Shown piece by piece: positions 12,931-25,065 of a DNA stretch of 64,000 nt. Position numbers and translations under genes: made by a program. Origin of the DNA: Scortum barcoo (taxonomy: Eukaryota > Chordata > Actinopteri > Centrarchiformes > Terapontidae). Location of the stretch: contig CM041548.1 of assembly GCA_023238725.1 (NCBI GenBank), positions 17,629,752 to 17,693,751 of the forward strand, given 5' to 3'. The notes beneath the pieces were generated by a model that was not told where the DNA came from, made no database searches, and saw only the letters and a list, made by a program, of their open reading frames with translations. Within the stretch, counting starts at the first letter, position 1. Every line of letters begins with the position of its first letter.

Positions 12931-13864
12931 ATTTACATTTATAGCTGAGGGGAAGCTTAGAAACAACAGGAGCACACTCCACCCACCCATCCTGTACTGA
13001 TGACACTCTGATTGCAATCACAAACAGGCACACAAAGAAACGCATAAAAGCTCTCAAGCACACACACACACGTTCAGAGACATGCTTATAATCTCAAAAC
13101 AACAGGCATAACAAGTTGCCAAGAAAAAACACACAGGGTTCACAGGGACAGTGTGTATAGCATGTATATACAGACAAAGAGCAAGTAGCACACATTGGCG
13201 TTCACATTGATCGGTATTGTTATCACTAATGATGTTCATGAAGAAAGTCAACAGAATGCCAAAAGACAGGTACATATTTTACTTGGATTCGCTCATAGAT
13301 GGTTTACTTTCCGAAATTGCTTAAATCCAGCATTAAGTCGCATTCAACGATATGACTACATAAAAATGGGACCCTATTGTTATACACCATGCATTTTGGC
13401 GAGAAACATTGAATGCCAACCTAACTTTTGTTTGTTTACAAGAAAAACCCCACAGGGCACCTTTGAGCCCATCTTTCTTTCTTCTGAGGATGTTTTTGCT
13501 TTTCAGACGTCTACAACCTGACCTAAGAGATGTCCGGATGGTAAGTTATTGACTTAGTGCTTCAGGCTGGGTTAGGACCGGGGAATTTTGTTGAGTGAAT
13601 CTGGCCACGTCGAGTTGTGCCAAAATTGCAGGTCAGTGCAGTCGTCTACTCCCAGCCCCACCACATCTGCACACTAACTGATTCTTTTCCATGTCCTTTT
13701 CTCTTTCTTTTCCTCTCAATTGCTCTCCCACCCACAATCCCTCTATGATTCATGTCCTCTGTCCCCTCCCTCATTCTGGACCTACAATAAGCCAAGCAGA
13801 ATAAGTTTCATCCATTCCCACCCCATCACTTAGCCTTTTACAACCTGTTCCGCTCTCCTTTGCA

Positions 13865-14063
13865 CTTTTGATAAACCGGGCAGATCAGGTCCCATGCTGC
13901 CATGTTAACCTTCCTTTGCCACTCGCCACATTACATCCTCTGCCACCTACGAGGCTTCCTCACTCCCGCGCTCGCCTTCTGATAAACTGAGAAGAGCAGG
14001 TCCCATGCTGGCGTGTTAACCTGCCTCGCCCACTCACCCCATTACATCCTCTGCCATCCGCAC
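13865..14063. repeat. Local tandem duplication, 111-bp period
   Basis: A block of about 87 bases from 13866 recurs at 13977, offset by 111 bases without indels: GATAAAC, CAGGTCCCATGCTG, TGTTAACCT and ATTACATCCTCTGCCA all occur at the same offset. A more degenerate third copy may start near 13787 (ATAAGCC, GCAGA). No coding frame is preserved across the copies. Confidence 0.75.
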
Positions 14064-14410
14064 TGCTCACACGCGCACTCTCTCGCCCTCAGCCCAGTCA
14101 CTAACACCCTTTCATTATGGATAGTCTTCTCCGCGGGGGGCTATCACTTCAAAGACACCCCGCTTTCCTCCTGCGAGTGTGTGTGGAGAGGGTGCAGATG
14201 ACGGGGTGCGATGAGGTGCACGGTGAGGGAAGACTGGGGGTAGGGAAGGGTATCATAAAAGTGACTGAGCCGGAGCCGTGCAATTTATGTATTTATTCAT
14301 CACCAAGGAAGCCGCGTATTAAAAGGTCGGGCAATTTTCCAGGTCACTGACCAAACCCACACGGTGAGAAAGCAAGGAGAGGACGAGGACAGGAGAGGGG
14401 AGACATGAGA

Positions 14411-14432
14411 GATAGAGAGAGAGAGAGAGAGA
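14411..14432. repeat. (GA)n microsatellite
   Basis: About ten GA units inside a purine-rich patch. Confidence 0.9.
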
Positions 14433-14439
14433 CTGGGTA

Positions 14440-15030
14440 CAATGGCAAGCAAGTAAAAGAGATATTGACAGTCGGACACACACCGGTGCGTTCACATGTC
14501 ACCTGTCGGCGTGCCTGTGCCGACCCGAAGTTTGCCGAATCGCTCCTGTGTGTGCACGCGTGTATGTTGTTTGTTTGTGCGCAGGAGGAAAAAGAAAGCG
14601 CATCCGCGGTTTTGTGTATGCGTTCACGTCTGTCTGCAAACCGGCTGTGGTTAATGAGTTTGAAAGGTCAAACGCCTCTCAGAAAGATTAATGGGGTTTC
14701 CTAGGCACGGGGGTAATGGTTTACGAGGCCCAGCCGGACACATTTCCAACACGACGGTCATTACCACCGCCGAGCAGAGACGGGAGGAATGATCACAAGC
14801 CAAGACAAGGACGACACAAAACTGCTGGGCGGTAATCAGTGGGTATAGAAAAGTGTGTGTGTCTGTCCACCTGACATCTGTACATGTATGAATCATTCTT
14901 GTGCATGTGAGATTATATACAGATACTGAGTCCACTGTATGAATTGCAGCAGACTGATCACAGCTCTGACTAGATTTTAGACTACTACAAATCTATAGCA
15001 AAATATTAAAGACAAAATGTAATGTCTCCT
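14440..15030. other. Non-coding stretch, no gene seen
   Basis: Moderately CpG-rich at 14460-14800 but with no promoter-like or exon-like structure that I can support. Confidence 0.3.
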
Positions 15031-15032
15031 AA

Positions 15033-15035
<3 letters not shown>

Positions 15036-15117
<82 letters not shown>
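15036..15117. repeat. (TA)41 microsatellite
   Basis: 82 bases of perfect TA repeat, the longest dinucleotide array in the window. It is self-complementary and can extrude as a cruciform; length in the assembly may be unreliable. Confidence 0.97.
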
Positions 15118-15118
<1 letters not shown>

Positions 15119-15120
15119 CC

Positions 15121-18100
15121 ACAGATTTAAAAAAAAAAACTCCATAAAAGCTTGAAAATCAATATCATAAATATCAAATTCCCTTCATTTGTTAAAACAA
15201 ATTGGTGTGTTGGTCTAGTCAGTGTGTGGCCACAGTGCCCGCTGTGATCAAGAACAGTTTTATCTAATTTGGTTTGAAAAGTCCGCTGCAGGCTGCTCTC
15301 TGTGCACAGCAGACACGTGTTGTGTTGTGGTGCTTTCAGGTACTGTGGGAGTCTCCCCATGACAAGATTTGACAGTCAGCGGAGGAACGGGAGCCTTTTT
15401 GATGGCGGCAAGTCTACAACATATTACCAGCTGTGTTTATGTCTTGATTTTATCATAGCGCAGTTTGTCAAAGGGGAATTACACCAAAGGGATGTCTCTT
15501 GAGGGAAATTCTGAGGGGTGGAGTTAAAAAAAAAAGTGAGCTTACAAAACCTTTGTAGCCCACCACTCATTTCTTCTTGAGGCTACATTTGCCGCTTCTA
15601 CCACAAAACACCTGAATCTCTCCGTCTGAGCTGCTGGCAGTAGGGTTGCATTGTGGGTAATGAAAGCAGCGGGTGTGGAAAAGGAAGAGCGTTGCACGGA
15701 ATTAAAAAAAAGACAACATCTTTGGTCATGCTGTGTCGATTTTTATTTGAGGACAATGCTAAATCGGCAGAGTAGGGGTTTTAATGAGATGCTGTTCGGT
15801 GGCCAACACTTGACTTTCAGATGTCTGCAAGTTTTAAGCTGGCACCTGAATGCACCATGCATAAATAGAGCAGTATGTGTTGAGTCTCTGCTTTTCTTTG
15901 AGTACTGCAGTTTCATTCGACAAAGTAAGTAATTGCCGAAGTTGTCATACGGCCGCCATCAGATGAATGACTCTATATTTATGACTGGCGTTTCCGAATG
16001 CATGCAGTTATGTCTAGTACACGTGAAGGGCCATTCTTCGAGTCTGAATGAACAAAGGTTACAAAACACAGCTTTGGAAAATGCTATACCAGAATGTATA
16101 GAAAAGTTTTAAAGAATTAATTATCTGTACTGTGTCTATAGATGCTAGAGGAAGATATGAGAGTGCCTAGAAAAGCACAGTATAGCATGTAATCAGGTGT
16201 TAAAAAAAAAGAATAAGTGAAGCTCAGAAAGATGTACTTCTATAAACATGTTTAATGTAAGTCTTTTTCTCCACCTCTCCAACACACTCGCACAAGATAC
16301 ATGTTCTCCCAACATGTGTCATCAGGTCAAACACGGCAGAGAAGGACCAGCGGACACGAAAAGCACATTAAGAGGCCGCGTTCACAGGCCGGCCCGGCTC
16401 GGGCAGAGTCAGTGAGGCGGACACTGACACAGCAGAGCAAAGATGAAGAGACTAATGGCAGAGAGACGGGCTGAGTTCAGCTGTAGAGGTGTGTCGGGTA
16501 TGCCACGCGTCTGTATGTGTGCGCGTTTGTGTGTGCTAGATGGCAAGAGAGCACGACTGTTGGATGTGCATGAATCTGTGAGCATGAGTAGATGTGGTTT
16601 CTCATGTAACATGTCCAGTTGAGCCGCATGTTTTAACAAGGCGAGAACCCACTCCTGTCCGCTCACATAACCGTTACATAACTGGATATGGACCGCTGGA
16701 CAAAATTGCCTCAGCTGCAGCCAATCCGAAAGCCTCAAAGCATGATGGAGAACCATGTGCTGCCCACAAAAGCGTTTGTCTGAGTCCAATTTAAACATAC
16801 TGAAAACATAATGATGGCATCAGTCTTTGACACGTGCAGCAGCTGCAGTAGTAATTATGACAAGAGCAAAGGAGGAAGTGATGTTATTGTAGAGGTTGTG
16901 GAGGATGCATCAGTCGACATTTACCATTTTTCTGTGGTTGGCCCCGAACTTTAAGCACTTGTAACTGTAACCACCACAACAAAGGTCCCCTAACCATAAA
17001 AAAGTAGTCAGTTTAACCCAAACCACTATTAAGCGGACCTTAACCATTGCGTTTTACATCATAAAAAAGGTTTATTCTTCCAACAGTGGTCTGAAACCTA
17101 TTTGGAGGACACAGACAAATGAGCTCGTCCTGCCAAGCCCAGAAATCTAAAAAGTAATTTGATCATCGGCCAAAATTTCCGAGTAATCTCAAATTTAATA
17201 AACAATTTTGTCTGAATTTAGTTTGTCAAGGACTGTGTTGATGCCAGATGTCAAACTAGGTTTTATTATAATTATACAATATCATCATTATGTATTATGT
17301 CACAACAGGGTGTTTGGCATTAAAAATACAAGTATAGTAAGTATAAATGATGCATGGTGTTCCCTCTTCAACCAAATTAAGGTTTCACACAGTAAGTATG
17401 AGCTGTGGGAGTGTGTGTTTGTCTTTTTTATACATTCCCGGACCTCTGTCACCTCCATGACAGTGTGACGGCACTGCCTAAACCAAGTTCAATTGAGGCT
17501 GATGGTCTCTAAGCCAACACCTGAAAGGGAGGGCAACACATTTAACCTCTGGCAGAAGAGGAGCGCACACACACACACACACCCCCACACACACACACAC
17601 AGTCAGAAATACAGCACAGGTTACATTTCTTTTCCCCGCATTTTCTTCACAGAGGCATTTTCTTCCCCCGGGGTCAAAGGGTCATTCAGTGCTTGAAATC
17701 TGTCAAAACGGATCCTGGATCAGGTGGACGAAGATAGAAGAAAAACTGGCTAAATAAAGCAGGATCCTGAACACCAAGTCTTCTGAGTTGTAAACATACC
17801 GGAGTCCTCAGGTGTGTTTATCAGATCGCCTCACTGCATTAAGCATTAAGAAATCATTACGAGCTTGAAGTCCCGCTTACCTCAATAAATCCATCCTCGT
17901 GAATCTGTTTTTCATACTTAAGTCTAAATGAGCGGGCGTTTATGCGTTCAGGAACAGAAAACAAGGAAATAAAATGAAAAGCTGCGAGAGCGTGAGGGCG
18001 GCAGACTGACTGTGCCGCGTGAGTTGTCAGTTCAATTCCCGACATGCCCACCCACATCAGGCCGTGCATTAATGCAGTTAGTGTTTACTCTCAATGCAAA

Positions 18101-18785
18101 ACACCCCAAGCAGAATTTTCTGCCAAGAGCACAGCTCCAGCTCTCAAACAAATATGCACCAGTGACATTTATCAACTTTAGACACCTCAGGACTGAAAAG
18201 CCTGCCAACAAAAACTCCTCTAATCCATTAGTATCCCAACAAAAGCGGCAAAGATGAATAATGTGTTTGAGGCATCTGTATATAAAAAATAAAAAATCAG
18301 ACAAAAATATGTCTTAACTCCAGGATGCTGGTGATGTGGGTGGTAGGAGACATTTTTTTCCCAGTTATATTTATTAGACTTTTTTGCATATAACCTTTGA
18401 AGAACCTTTAGAGAGCAGGCCCTTGAGATGTTTATATAAGGCTCTGGCATGAAAGCACAATTTCATTTGCTTAAACAGCTTCTCGTTGATGTTTCATTGT
18501 GGGCTTTAAGACTTCCATCCTTTACTCTATGTGACATGAGATGAGGATTTTTCGCTGTCTGTATTATACGATTGAACATATAGCTATGTACTTTCAGCGA
18601 CACGCTTGTCCTTCTGTGGTAGATGATACTGTAGCTGATCTTTATGAATATCATCAGAGGTGGTAATATAAAGGCCTAACTGCATGGATACCTGGGAATA
18701 CAATATACCGGATACCTACTGCAAATACCTTGAATAAAATCATGTGAATAACAAGGTTTAACCTATTTGTAAAGCAGAACCATTT
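15121..18785. other. Non-coding stretch, no gene seen
   Basis: Contains an interrupted CA array at 17564-17602. The AT-rich part at 16955-17090 (CCCTAACCATAAAA, AACCATTGCGTTTT) resembles teleost repeat text but is unconfirmed. No exon is recognised. Confidence 0.35.
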
Positions 18786-18787
18786 GC

Positions 18788-18890
18788 CAATTAATTAAAT
18801 TAACTATGTTGATAGTCGGTTCATCATTGAAGTTACTACTCAAGAACAAATGACAAATCTGGCATGTTCAAAATCTCATAAGCAAAACTG
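18788..18890 (-). repeat. Fragment of an abundant teleost interspersed repeat, minus orientation
   Basis: Read on the minus strand, ATTTGTCATTTGTTCTTGAG followed by TTCATGATGAACC-like text corresponds to the 3' part of the repeat whose plus-strand copy follows at 18929-19140 (ATTTGCCATTTTGCTTGA there). The two lie in opposite orientation with a 38-base gap. Family is recognised from memory as a repeat common in teleost introns and UTRs. Confidence 0.5.
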
Positions 18891-18928
18891 ATTCAAATTT
18901 TAAATAACAACAGTTCAATCAGTCAGAA

Positions 18929-19140
18929 GAATTGTTTTCATTATCACTTAAGATTATCATTTGATTTGAGAATTGTTTAATCTATAAAAAATCTAATGTT
19001 TCCCTGAGCCCAAGGTGACATTTAAAAACAGTCAAAAACCCAAAGATATTAAATTTGCAATTATATGAAATGGAGAAGAGCTGAAAATCTGGAAGATGTC
19101 GGAAACAAATATTTGCCATTTTGCTTGACAGATTTTCATT
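18929..19140 (+). repeat. Copy of an abundant teleost interspersed repeat, plus orientation
   Basis: Begins GAATTGTTTTCATTATCA, continues through TTTCCCTGAGCCCAAGGTGA, AAAACCCAAAGATATT and ATATGAAATGGAGAAG to ATTTGCCATTTTGCTTGA. The middle part aligns with 47411-47540 in this same window (TTTCCC-GAGCCCA, ATATGAAA, AGCTGAAAATC). No coding capacity is visible. Confidence 0.6.
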
Positions 19141-19144
19141 TCAT

Positions 19145-19770
19145 TTCAAATCAACTAACAGAGCATTCTTCTACTTTTTACATTTCATTTTTATTTCACT
19201 CTCTCTCCTGCTGCCATTTGCTGATTTGAGCCTATATTCTCAGCTTCCTTTTCAATGCTAAATTACTTTTGCTGCTGCAACGATTTAATTATCACCCACG
19301 CAAATTAATAACATTTCATATCATCGTATTTTCACATAATTCGGCAACAACGGGTTGGTTAGGATGCAGAGAAATCGCCCAAACATGGGGTTTGTTTCAG
19401 ATTTAACTCTTCCCGAAGCTGCACGTCGTTGAGGAAGCTTCTCAGAAAAGAAAGCAGACTCAACATTTTAAAGAAAAAGGGAGAAAAAAGTGCAGTAAAT
19501 ATCATCTGTGTTCTTGGAGAGAAATGCAGATGCATCCTAATATGTACAAGTATGACAAGAACACATAGGCAGGGGCTGTCGCATTCACACACACACGCAG
19601 ACGGCAGCTGAGGATGATGTTTCAGCACAGATTCATCAATAAAATGAGTCTCCAAATGCGCAGTCTGTCCGCAGTTCCTTCATCTATCACAGGCAGCTGC
19701 ACAGAGCCCCTTCCTCACTGTCCAATATGGCTGAAACACCTGCTAAACCCCCATCTTTCCTCCCACATGT
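19145..19770. other. Non-coding stretch with AT-rich motif block
   Basis: 19260-19345 has ATTTAATTATCACC, AAATTAATAACA and ATAATTCGG in repeat-free DNA and may be regulatory. No gene is seen. Confidence 0.25.
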
Positions 19771-19811
<41 letters not shown>

Positions 19812-19859
19812 AAGCCTGCTCGTTCTCCCGATCTCCAACATCCCGCACACACACATGTT

Positions 19860-19901
<42 letters not shown>
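19771..19901. repeat. Paired (CA)n microsatellites
   Basis: Two perfect CA arrays, 19771-19810 and 19862-19901, each 40 bases, separated by a 51-base spacer with a third short CA run. Threonine-histidine and valine-cysteine frames here are artefacts. Confidence 0.95.
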
Positions 19902-19903
<2 letters not shown>

Positions 19904-20361
19904 CCTCCGATGGCTCATTCTTGCCGATCCAGCAGAATTGCCCTGATGCTGTAGTAATGTCCTTACCCTGAACAAAAGAAATCAGGTGACCCTATTGTGA
20001 TCCAATAGACGCGCATACTCTCTCTTACACACACACAATTCATCTATCACTCTCAGTCAATGCGTTCCAGCGCGGCGGGAGGTAAATAGGGATCTGGCCA
20101 CGCCGCTGCATTGACCTGTTACAGGACCCCTTGGTCTGTTTGATTACATGTAACATACAAGAGCCGTGGAACAAAGTGGTGGTGGCAGCTTACAATTCCC
20201 TCATCACCTGCTCCCTCCCGCTTGCCTTTTACTCGCCTCCAATTTTCTTTCTGTCACTCCCTCATCCACTGTTCCTCGCTTTCCGTATACACTCAGCCCT
20301 CCCTGATTCCTCGCCTCCTCGACCTGACACACCTCTTCTCATTTTTCTGCTTGTAATGCAT

Positions 20362-20381
20362 CTTTTTTTTTTTTTTTTTTT
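20362..20381. repeat. Poly-T tract
   Basis: Uninterrupted thymine run within a pyrimidine-rich region (20215-20400). Confidence 0.95.
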
Positions 20382-20699
20382 AGCGAGACCCTGCTTCATC
20401 CCCCCGTTCATTTCGGCCTCCCCTCGCCTCTCCCGAAAACGACAGCGTCCCCGAGGCCTCGACAAGAGGGGTGTCGCCGCGCTACGCCTGCCATCTTCAC
20501 AAATCACTCTGACCTTTCACGCTCGCGGAGGTCACAGTCATCTGATCCAACACGCAGCAGGTCCAAGGCTGTCCCCGCCAGCCAAAGACGGACCAGTGCA
20601 CCGGGCCCGGCAGCGGCAGCAGAGCAGAAATAAGTCTGCATCAATCACAGACAATTAGTCCCAATTGATGCCTGGGAGGGTGGAGTGCTACTTCTCCGC

Positions 20700-20830
20700 C
20701 AGTCTGGCAATTGCTGGTAAACCCAATATTAGTCAATCAGATTACTGCTAAGCACTAATTATAAGATTCAGTAATCATAAGACATGAGCGGAGTTTAATA
20801 ATGAATAGTCACTTTAATTATGTTGTGTTC
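20700..20830. promoter_or_regulatory. Candidate conserved enhancer block with inverted GATTACTG sites
   Basis: A perfect inverted pair, GATTACTG at 20740-20747 and CAGTAATC at 20769-20776, flanks a TAATTA at 20756-20761. Further TTAATAATGAATAG and TTTAATTATG motifs follow. GATTA/TAATC are core sites for Otx/Pitx-type homeodomains and TAATTA for Antp-type ones. The block is free of simple repeats. Function is inferred from motifs alone. Confidence 0.35.
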
Positions 20831-20839
20831 ATGTCAGCA

Positions 20840-22530
20840 GCAAACAGAAACACAAAGGCTTTGCATCTCAGTACGGCAGGTTTTTAAAATAAGTGGCATT
20901 TGACAGGACTTATTGAAATAACAGTGGTGGGAGAAGTAGGCTCGACAAGCTAAACCTTTTCATTTCAATCCTTAAAACAAAATTTTAGGAATTTCAGGAT
21001 TTTTTTTTTTACTGCAGCAACTCACTCGAACCAGAACATCATTTAAAAGTGACATTTTTGAACATGCAATATCAGTTTGTTTGACTTCGCTTCAGAGACT
21101 AAAACTACTTTGTTGACTTTGAGAATAGACTGTCATGATCGCAAGGTGCTGTTAGGTTAAAAACTTAGACAACTGAAATGTCTGGTTATGCTTACAGAAA
21201 GCGATTGCGGTCATGGGAAAGCTCTGCAGGCTCAGACCGAACAAAACACAGAATTCAGAGGAGGAGGCTCGCATGAAAAATCTATGAAAAGATGCAAGTG
21301 GAGAGCAAAATCCTCCCGGAGCAATGCAAATTGAGGTGAAGATGCGACAGAAGATGTTTTTTTTTAGCAAGAACAAAAAAAATTGCACTTACACCGAGAC
21401 CTTATGGCTCTACTTCACGAACGTACAGAGACAAGAAGCAAAGGAGCAAACTGGAGAAAAGCGTAAAAAAAAAACAAAAAACAAACAGTTCCCACTATGC
21501 TCCGATTTGTCATTTGCTGAGCTGTCACACAAACACAGCCACTCAAAACACACACACAGGGTCAATGGGTACGTTGAGATGGAATTAAAGCTGCAGTCTC
21601 CGGCGTAGAAGTTGGACACTTTGCACAACCTTCCACTCGTCAAAAACTTTTTTCGCTTTGCTTCATGAGTGACTCGACACTGAACGCCAAGGTGGACATA
21701 AAGTGAGTGCTACAGAATGCAACTATGCTGGGTTACAATCATAAAAGAACACCCTTGAAGAAGACACAGATGCTTCACGACGAGACGAGAAACCTCAAGG
21801 CACATTTCTTTTACAGTGGAACTACATCGGGACTGAGCTTGTGTATTTCCTGGTGTGTGTTTCTGACAAGTTTAAGAGTATTCTTAGTGCGCCTTCATCC
21901 CAAATCATCCCAGACGTCACGAAGCAATCAGGGGGGGGGGGGTCAGCCGCAAAACTTGAAATTGCACTTGACACGAGAGCTTTTCCGAACGGCAGCGGTG
22001 TAATAAGGCTGCAGGTAAACAACAGGCTGAATGCCTGCCAAGGAACATAGTGCAGTCAAGCCACCCCGGCCGCTCAGACACGACAGGGCATCAAACAAAG
22101 CTCCGGACGCACAAACAGGATGATCCCACAGGTTACGCCGGGACTCCCTCGTTCTCAATCACGTCGCCCCCCACTCTCCATCACTCTCTGCCTCTATTGT
22201 TCGAGTCCGTGCCCTCTCTCGCTCTTGCTCTCTCTCTCAGCTTGCTGCAGAATGGATGGATGCAGAGGAGAGGAGAGGAGGGAGGAGTGGAGGGAGGAGT
22301 GGGGAAGTAAATGAGATCCCGATGAGATGCCAAGGTGTGTTAAGCGGTGAGGCGTGGGGAATGAGAAAAGCGGCCTGAAGGGAGGGGGAGTGGCTGGATT
22401 GACTGCATGTGAGGTGTGCTGGTGTGGGATAGTGGACACCCGGAAGCTTTGCCTGCCTGCTTGCTTTGCTAAGTCAGCTCAGCATGCAGGAGGCATGTAC
22501 AGGAGGGGAGGAGAGGGAGAAATGCAGAGG
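20840..22530. other. Non-coding stretch, no gene seen
   Basis: Unremarkable sequence with short A-runs (21355-21485), a nine-base G-run near 21932 and purine-rich DNA at 22250-22310. No exon is supported. Confidence 0.35.
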
Positions 22531-22534
22531 AGAG

Positions 22535-22575
22535 AGGAAGAAGAAGAAGAAGAAGAAGAAGAAGAAGAAGAAGAG
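22535..22575. repeat. (GAA)13 microsatellite
   Basis: Perfect GAA/AAG array in a larger purine-rich tract (22500-22680). The glutamate-, lysine- and serine-rich frames it generates on both strands are artefacts. Confidence 0.95.
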
Positions 22576-22959
22576 GATGACATATGTGAGGACAGAGGGA
22601 AAAACAAAGGAAAACAGGAGGACGAGGACAGAAAGAAGTGTAGAGCACGAGGGAAGGAAGAACTGCAACATAAGAACGTAGTCTCGCATGGATGCAACAC
22701 AGGAAAATGCCGCTGGCAGATGAGGAGGAATGAAAGAAGAGCAAAGAAAAACACAACGGGATGCTCTGAACTGCGAATAAAAGCTGCTAAAATGATTAAA
22801 AGAGGCACAAGGACAGTGCAAAAAAGATTAAAAAGTAAAAAAAAATGCACTTGAATAAAATATAATATAATGGGAGGTTTTAACAGATACTCTCAAAATA
22901 CAGGTCAGATCTTTGCACACGCTCCTTTTGTCAAAGCACGGCTTTAATGACAGAGTTTC

Positions 22960-23215
22960 GCACTCTTGACACAATACGTGTGCGCGGGGAAGGTAAATTG
23001 CCTCAATTAATATGGACACAAAGGCGGCGAATTTTAAAGAAGGGAAAATTCTCTCCAGTGTTTTTCTCTATCTCCCAAATCCTTACAACAGCGAGAAGAA
23101 CTGCTGCCAATACCAGCCTTCAGGAGCACATTGCTTTCACAGCAATTAATCGCTGTCACAACATCAATTAAACAAAAGCTAGCATCCAAATCCGGCTACC
23201 CAGCATTCCAGGGAA
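22960..23215. promoter_or_regulatory. Candidate conserved enhancer block
   Basis: Repeat-free DNA with CCTCAATTAATATGG, GCGAATTTTAAAG, CAGCAATTAATCGC and CATCAATTAAACAAAAGC. CAATTAA-type homeodomain motifs occur three times in 200 bases. Evidence is composition only. Confidence 0.25.
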
Positions 23216-23365
23216 CCGAATCAATCTGGCAACGAGTCCGGGTGTGTTGCATCCAATGCTCGAGAGGAAGTGAGCGTACGAGGGAGGGAGTGAAGAGAGA
23301 GAGAGTTTTCATATGTGCTAGTGTGTGCACTAAAGGGCTAAATTCCTTTAAGTGCTAGAAAATGT

Positions 23366-23660
23366 ATGTGTGTGTGTGTGTTGTGTGTGTGTATATGTGT
23401 GCAGCGTATATTTCATGACGAGGCTCGCGTGCAAGTGCAACATGTACGTTTCAAGCGAGTGTGTGCACTTGACCCTGAGTGGTGTGTGTGTGTGTGCCAG
23501 TGGTGCATTAATGTGTGTCAATGATGTATGGCAGTGAAGTGTGCCAAATGTTTTTTTCCCCCTCAGTACATATAGGCTGTAAATGTGTATGTGTGCTGGG
23601 CTGATGATGAGCATGTTTGTATGCATGTGAATGTGTGTTTGTGTGTGTGTGTGTGTGTGC
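23366..23660. repeat. GT-rich microsatellite region
   Basis: Perfect GT runs at 23366-23380, 23381-23396 and 23641-23659 with degenerate GT-rich DNA between. Confidence 0.85.
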
Positions 23661-23811
23661 ATCCAAAATCCACTCCAAGGCTGAACCTCGGCCAATAAAG
23701 CCCCTCTTTAGAAAGAGCACGGGGGTCTGAAGCCATTATGTTCTGTTCCACTTCCCAATCTCGGAACTGATTAGGACCGCTTTCCTGGCTTCACCTGATC
23801 CAGCCGGTCAG

Positions 23812-23812
<1 letters not shown>

Positions 23813-23866
<54 letters not shown>
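23813..23866. repeat. (CA)27 microsatellite
   Basis: 54 bases of perfect CA repeat. Confidence 0.97.
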
Positions 23867-23869
<3 letters not shown>

Positions 23870-23870
<1 letters not shown>

Positions 23871-24815
23871 CTGCACCTTAGATTGAGCTGGAATAAGAGG
23901 TAGATTTACAGCATCTTGGCTAACTTGTAAGTGCAGAAAGTATTTATCTGTGGCAATCAGCCAGGCTGCCGGTAAATTGTTGGACCACGGCAGCACCTTC
24001 CCAGCTCTCTCTCTCGGTGCAGATGCACAGGGGCAATTAAACCACCCAGCAATCCAAATCCTGATCCCACACCAAGGTTTAATCTTGATAAAACACTCTG
24101 AAGCCTGCATTTGTTCTCCTTGCATCACTGTTTTGATAACGGCTCTTGGTTTAACGCTCATAGGAAGAGAGCAAGCAGCTGCCCTGCTGTTTCAAACTGG
24201 TGGAAGGACTACTTGTTTGAGAGGAGCTGTGCTGAAAGGAAAAGGGGAGCATGGAGTTGCATGCGGCGGGGTAAGCAATAAGGCATCAGCCTAATGCATC
24301 CTGTCGTCTGTGTTGCCGCATCAGTGACTGCTGGAGTATGAAAAGACAAAGAAACCAGTTGCACAAAAGATGCCGTGACAAAGACCCACCACACAATCCA
24401 AATCTCTGTGACAACAGAGAGGGGAATTCTTCCCCACGCCGAGAAGGGCTGCCTGAACGAACCTGACTTTTCCTCTCTGAATAAATCAGAAGCTGGATGC
24501 TGAAGCAGACAGTGGCTCTTCTGTGTGGCTGCACGGATGTAAAGAAAATGCGCTCAGTTTATTTTCTTTTGGGACAAAATCATGAAGCAACTTGGCCACT
24601 TCAGTCATTTAGTTCACAATCCGCAACCCTGGAGAGGATGCCACAAATGGATAGTCCAAATGTGCGTTTTTTGCAGCTTTTATACTAAAGTGTCAGGTTT
24701 ATCTATTTAAATTTACCGTGCAATGAAGTGACAAAGCACTGACTGTCTATACAAAGCATTTTTTTACATTTATTTGTTGGGGAAACGCTCTGATTTCACT
24801 GAGCTCAAATGCGTA
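23870..24815. other. Non-coding stretch near the promoter
   Basis: No exon is seen. 23945-24135 is repeat-free and has GGCAATTAAACC, AGCAATCC and TTTAATCTTGAT motifs, so it may be an intronic regulatory element of the adjacent gene. Confidence 0.25.
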
Positions 24816-25065
24816 AATCTGCCACGGCACAGCTTTTTGAGACGCGTCTCTCCATAATAAGGAAACTACGCGGCTGGAGCGATTTTAAAGACTGCTTTAA
24901 CTCCTGTCATCGCTGGAAACGATGCGCCCACTTCCCCCAAGTGCAAATGCCAAACTATCTCCGCCGCGGACATCCGTCTGTCGATCCGGTTTGGAGACAT
25001 TGGAGCCAAAAAAAAAAAAAGAAAGAAGAAAAAAACCTCTCACGTTTTTTTTTTTTTTTACATAC

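Larger units (their letters stand above)
1..25065 (-). other. Presumed start of a long first intron
   Basis: From the donor at 25065 down to the window edge I find no downstream coding exon: the open frames on the minus strand are short, low-complexity or unlike any family I know, and none is flanked by a convincing acceptor and donor. The intron would therefore be longer than 25 kb. It holds one L2-like repeat, several microsatellites, fragments of a common teleost repeat and AT-rich enhancer-like blocks, listed separately. If the first-exon call is wrong, this is simply intergenic sequence. Confidence 0.5.

Noticed and set aside
13195..13521. 108-codon plus-strand frame and the text GTTTGTTTACAAGAAAAACC near its end
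   Set aside because: The text may belong to an old interspersed repeat, but I could not place boundaries or name it, and the protein is unlike any family I know.
18015..18060. tRNA-like B-box text (AGTTCAATTCCCGACATGCC)
   Set aside because: The T-arm does not pair properly and no A box or acceptor stem is found; could be a SINE remnant but unsupported.
19771..19901. Repetitive open frames of Thr-His and Val-Cys in CA/GT arrays
   Set aside because: Dinucleotide repeats lack stop codons in several frames; these are not genes. The same applies at 6488-6541 and 23813-23866.
20131..20658. Plus-strand open frame of 175 codons
   Set aside because: Runs through a pyrimidine-rich region and a poly-T tract, giving phenylalanine, proline and serine runs; no domain.
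22354..22854. Plus-strand open frame of 166 codons rich in glutamate and lysine
   Set aside because: Created by the GAA microsatellite and the surrounding purine-rich DNA; overlapping open frames exist in nearly every frame there.
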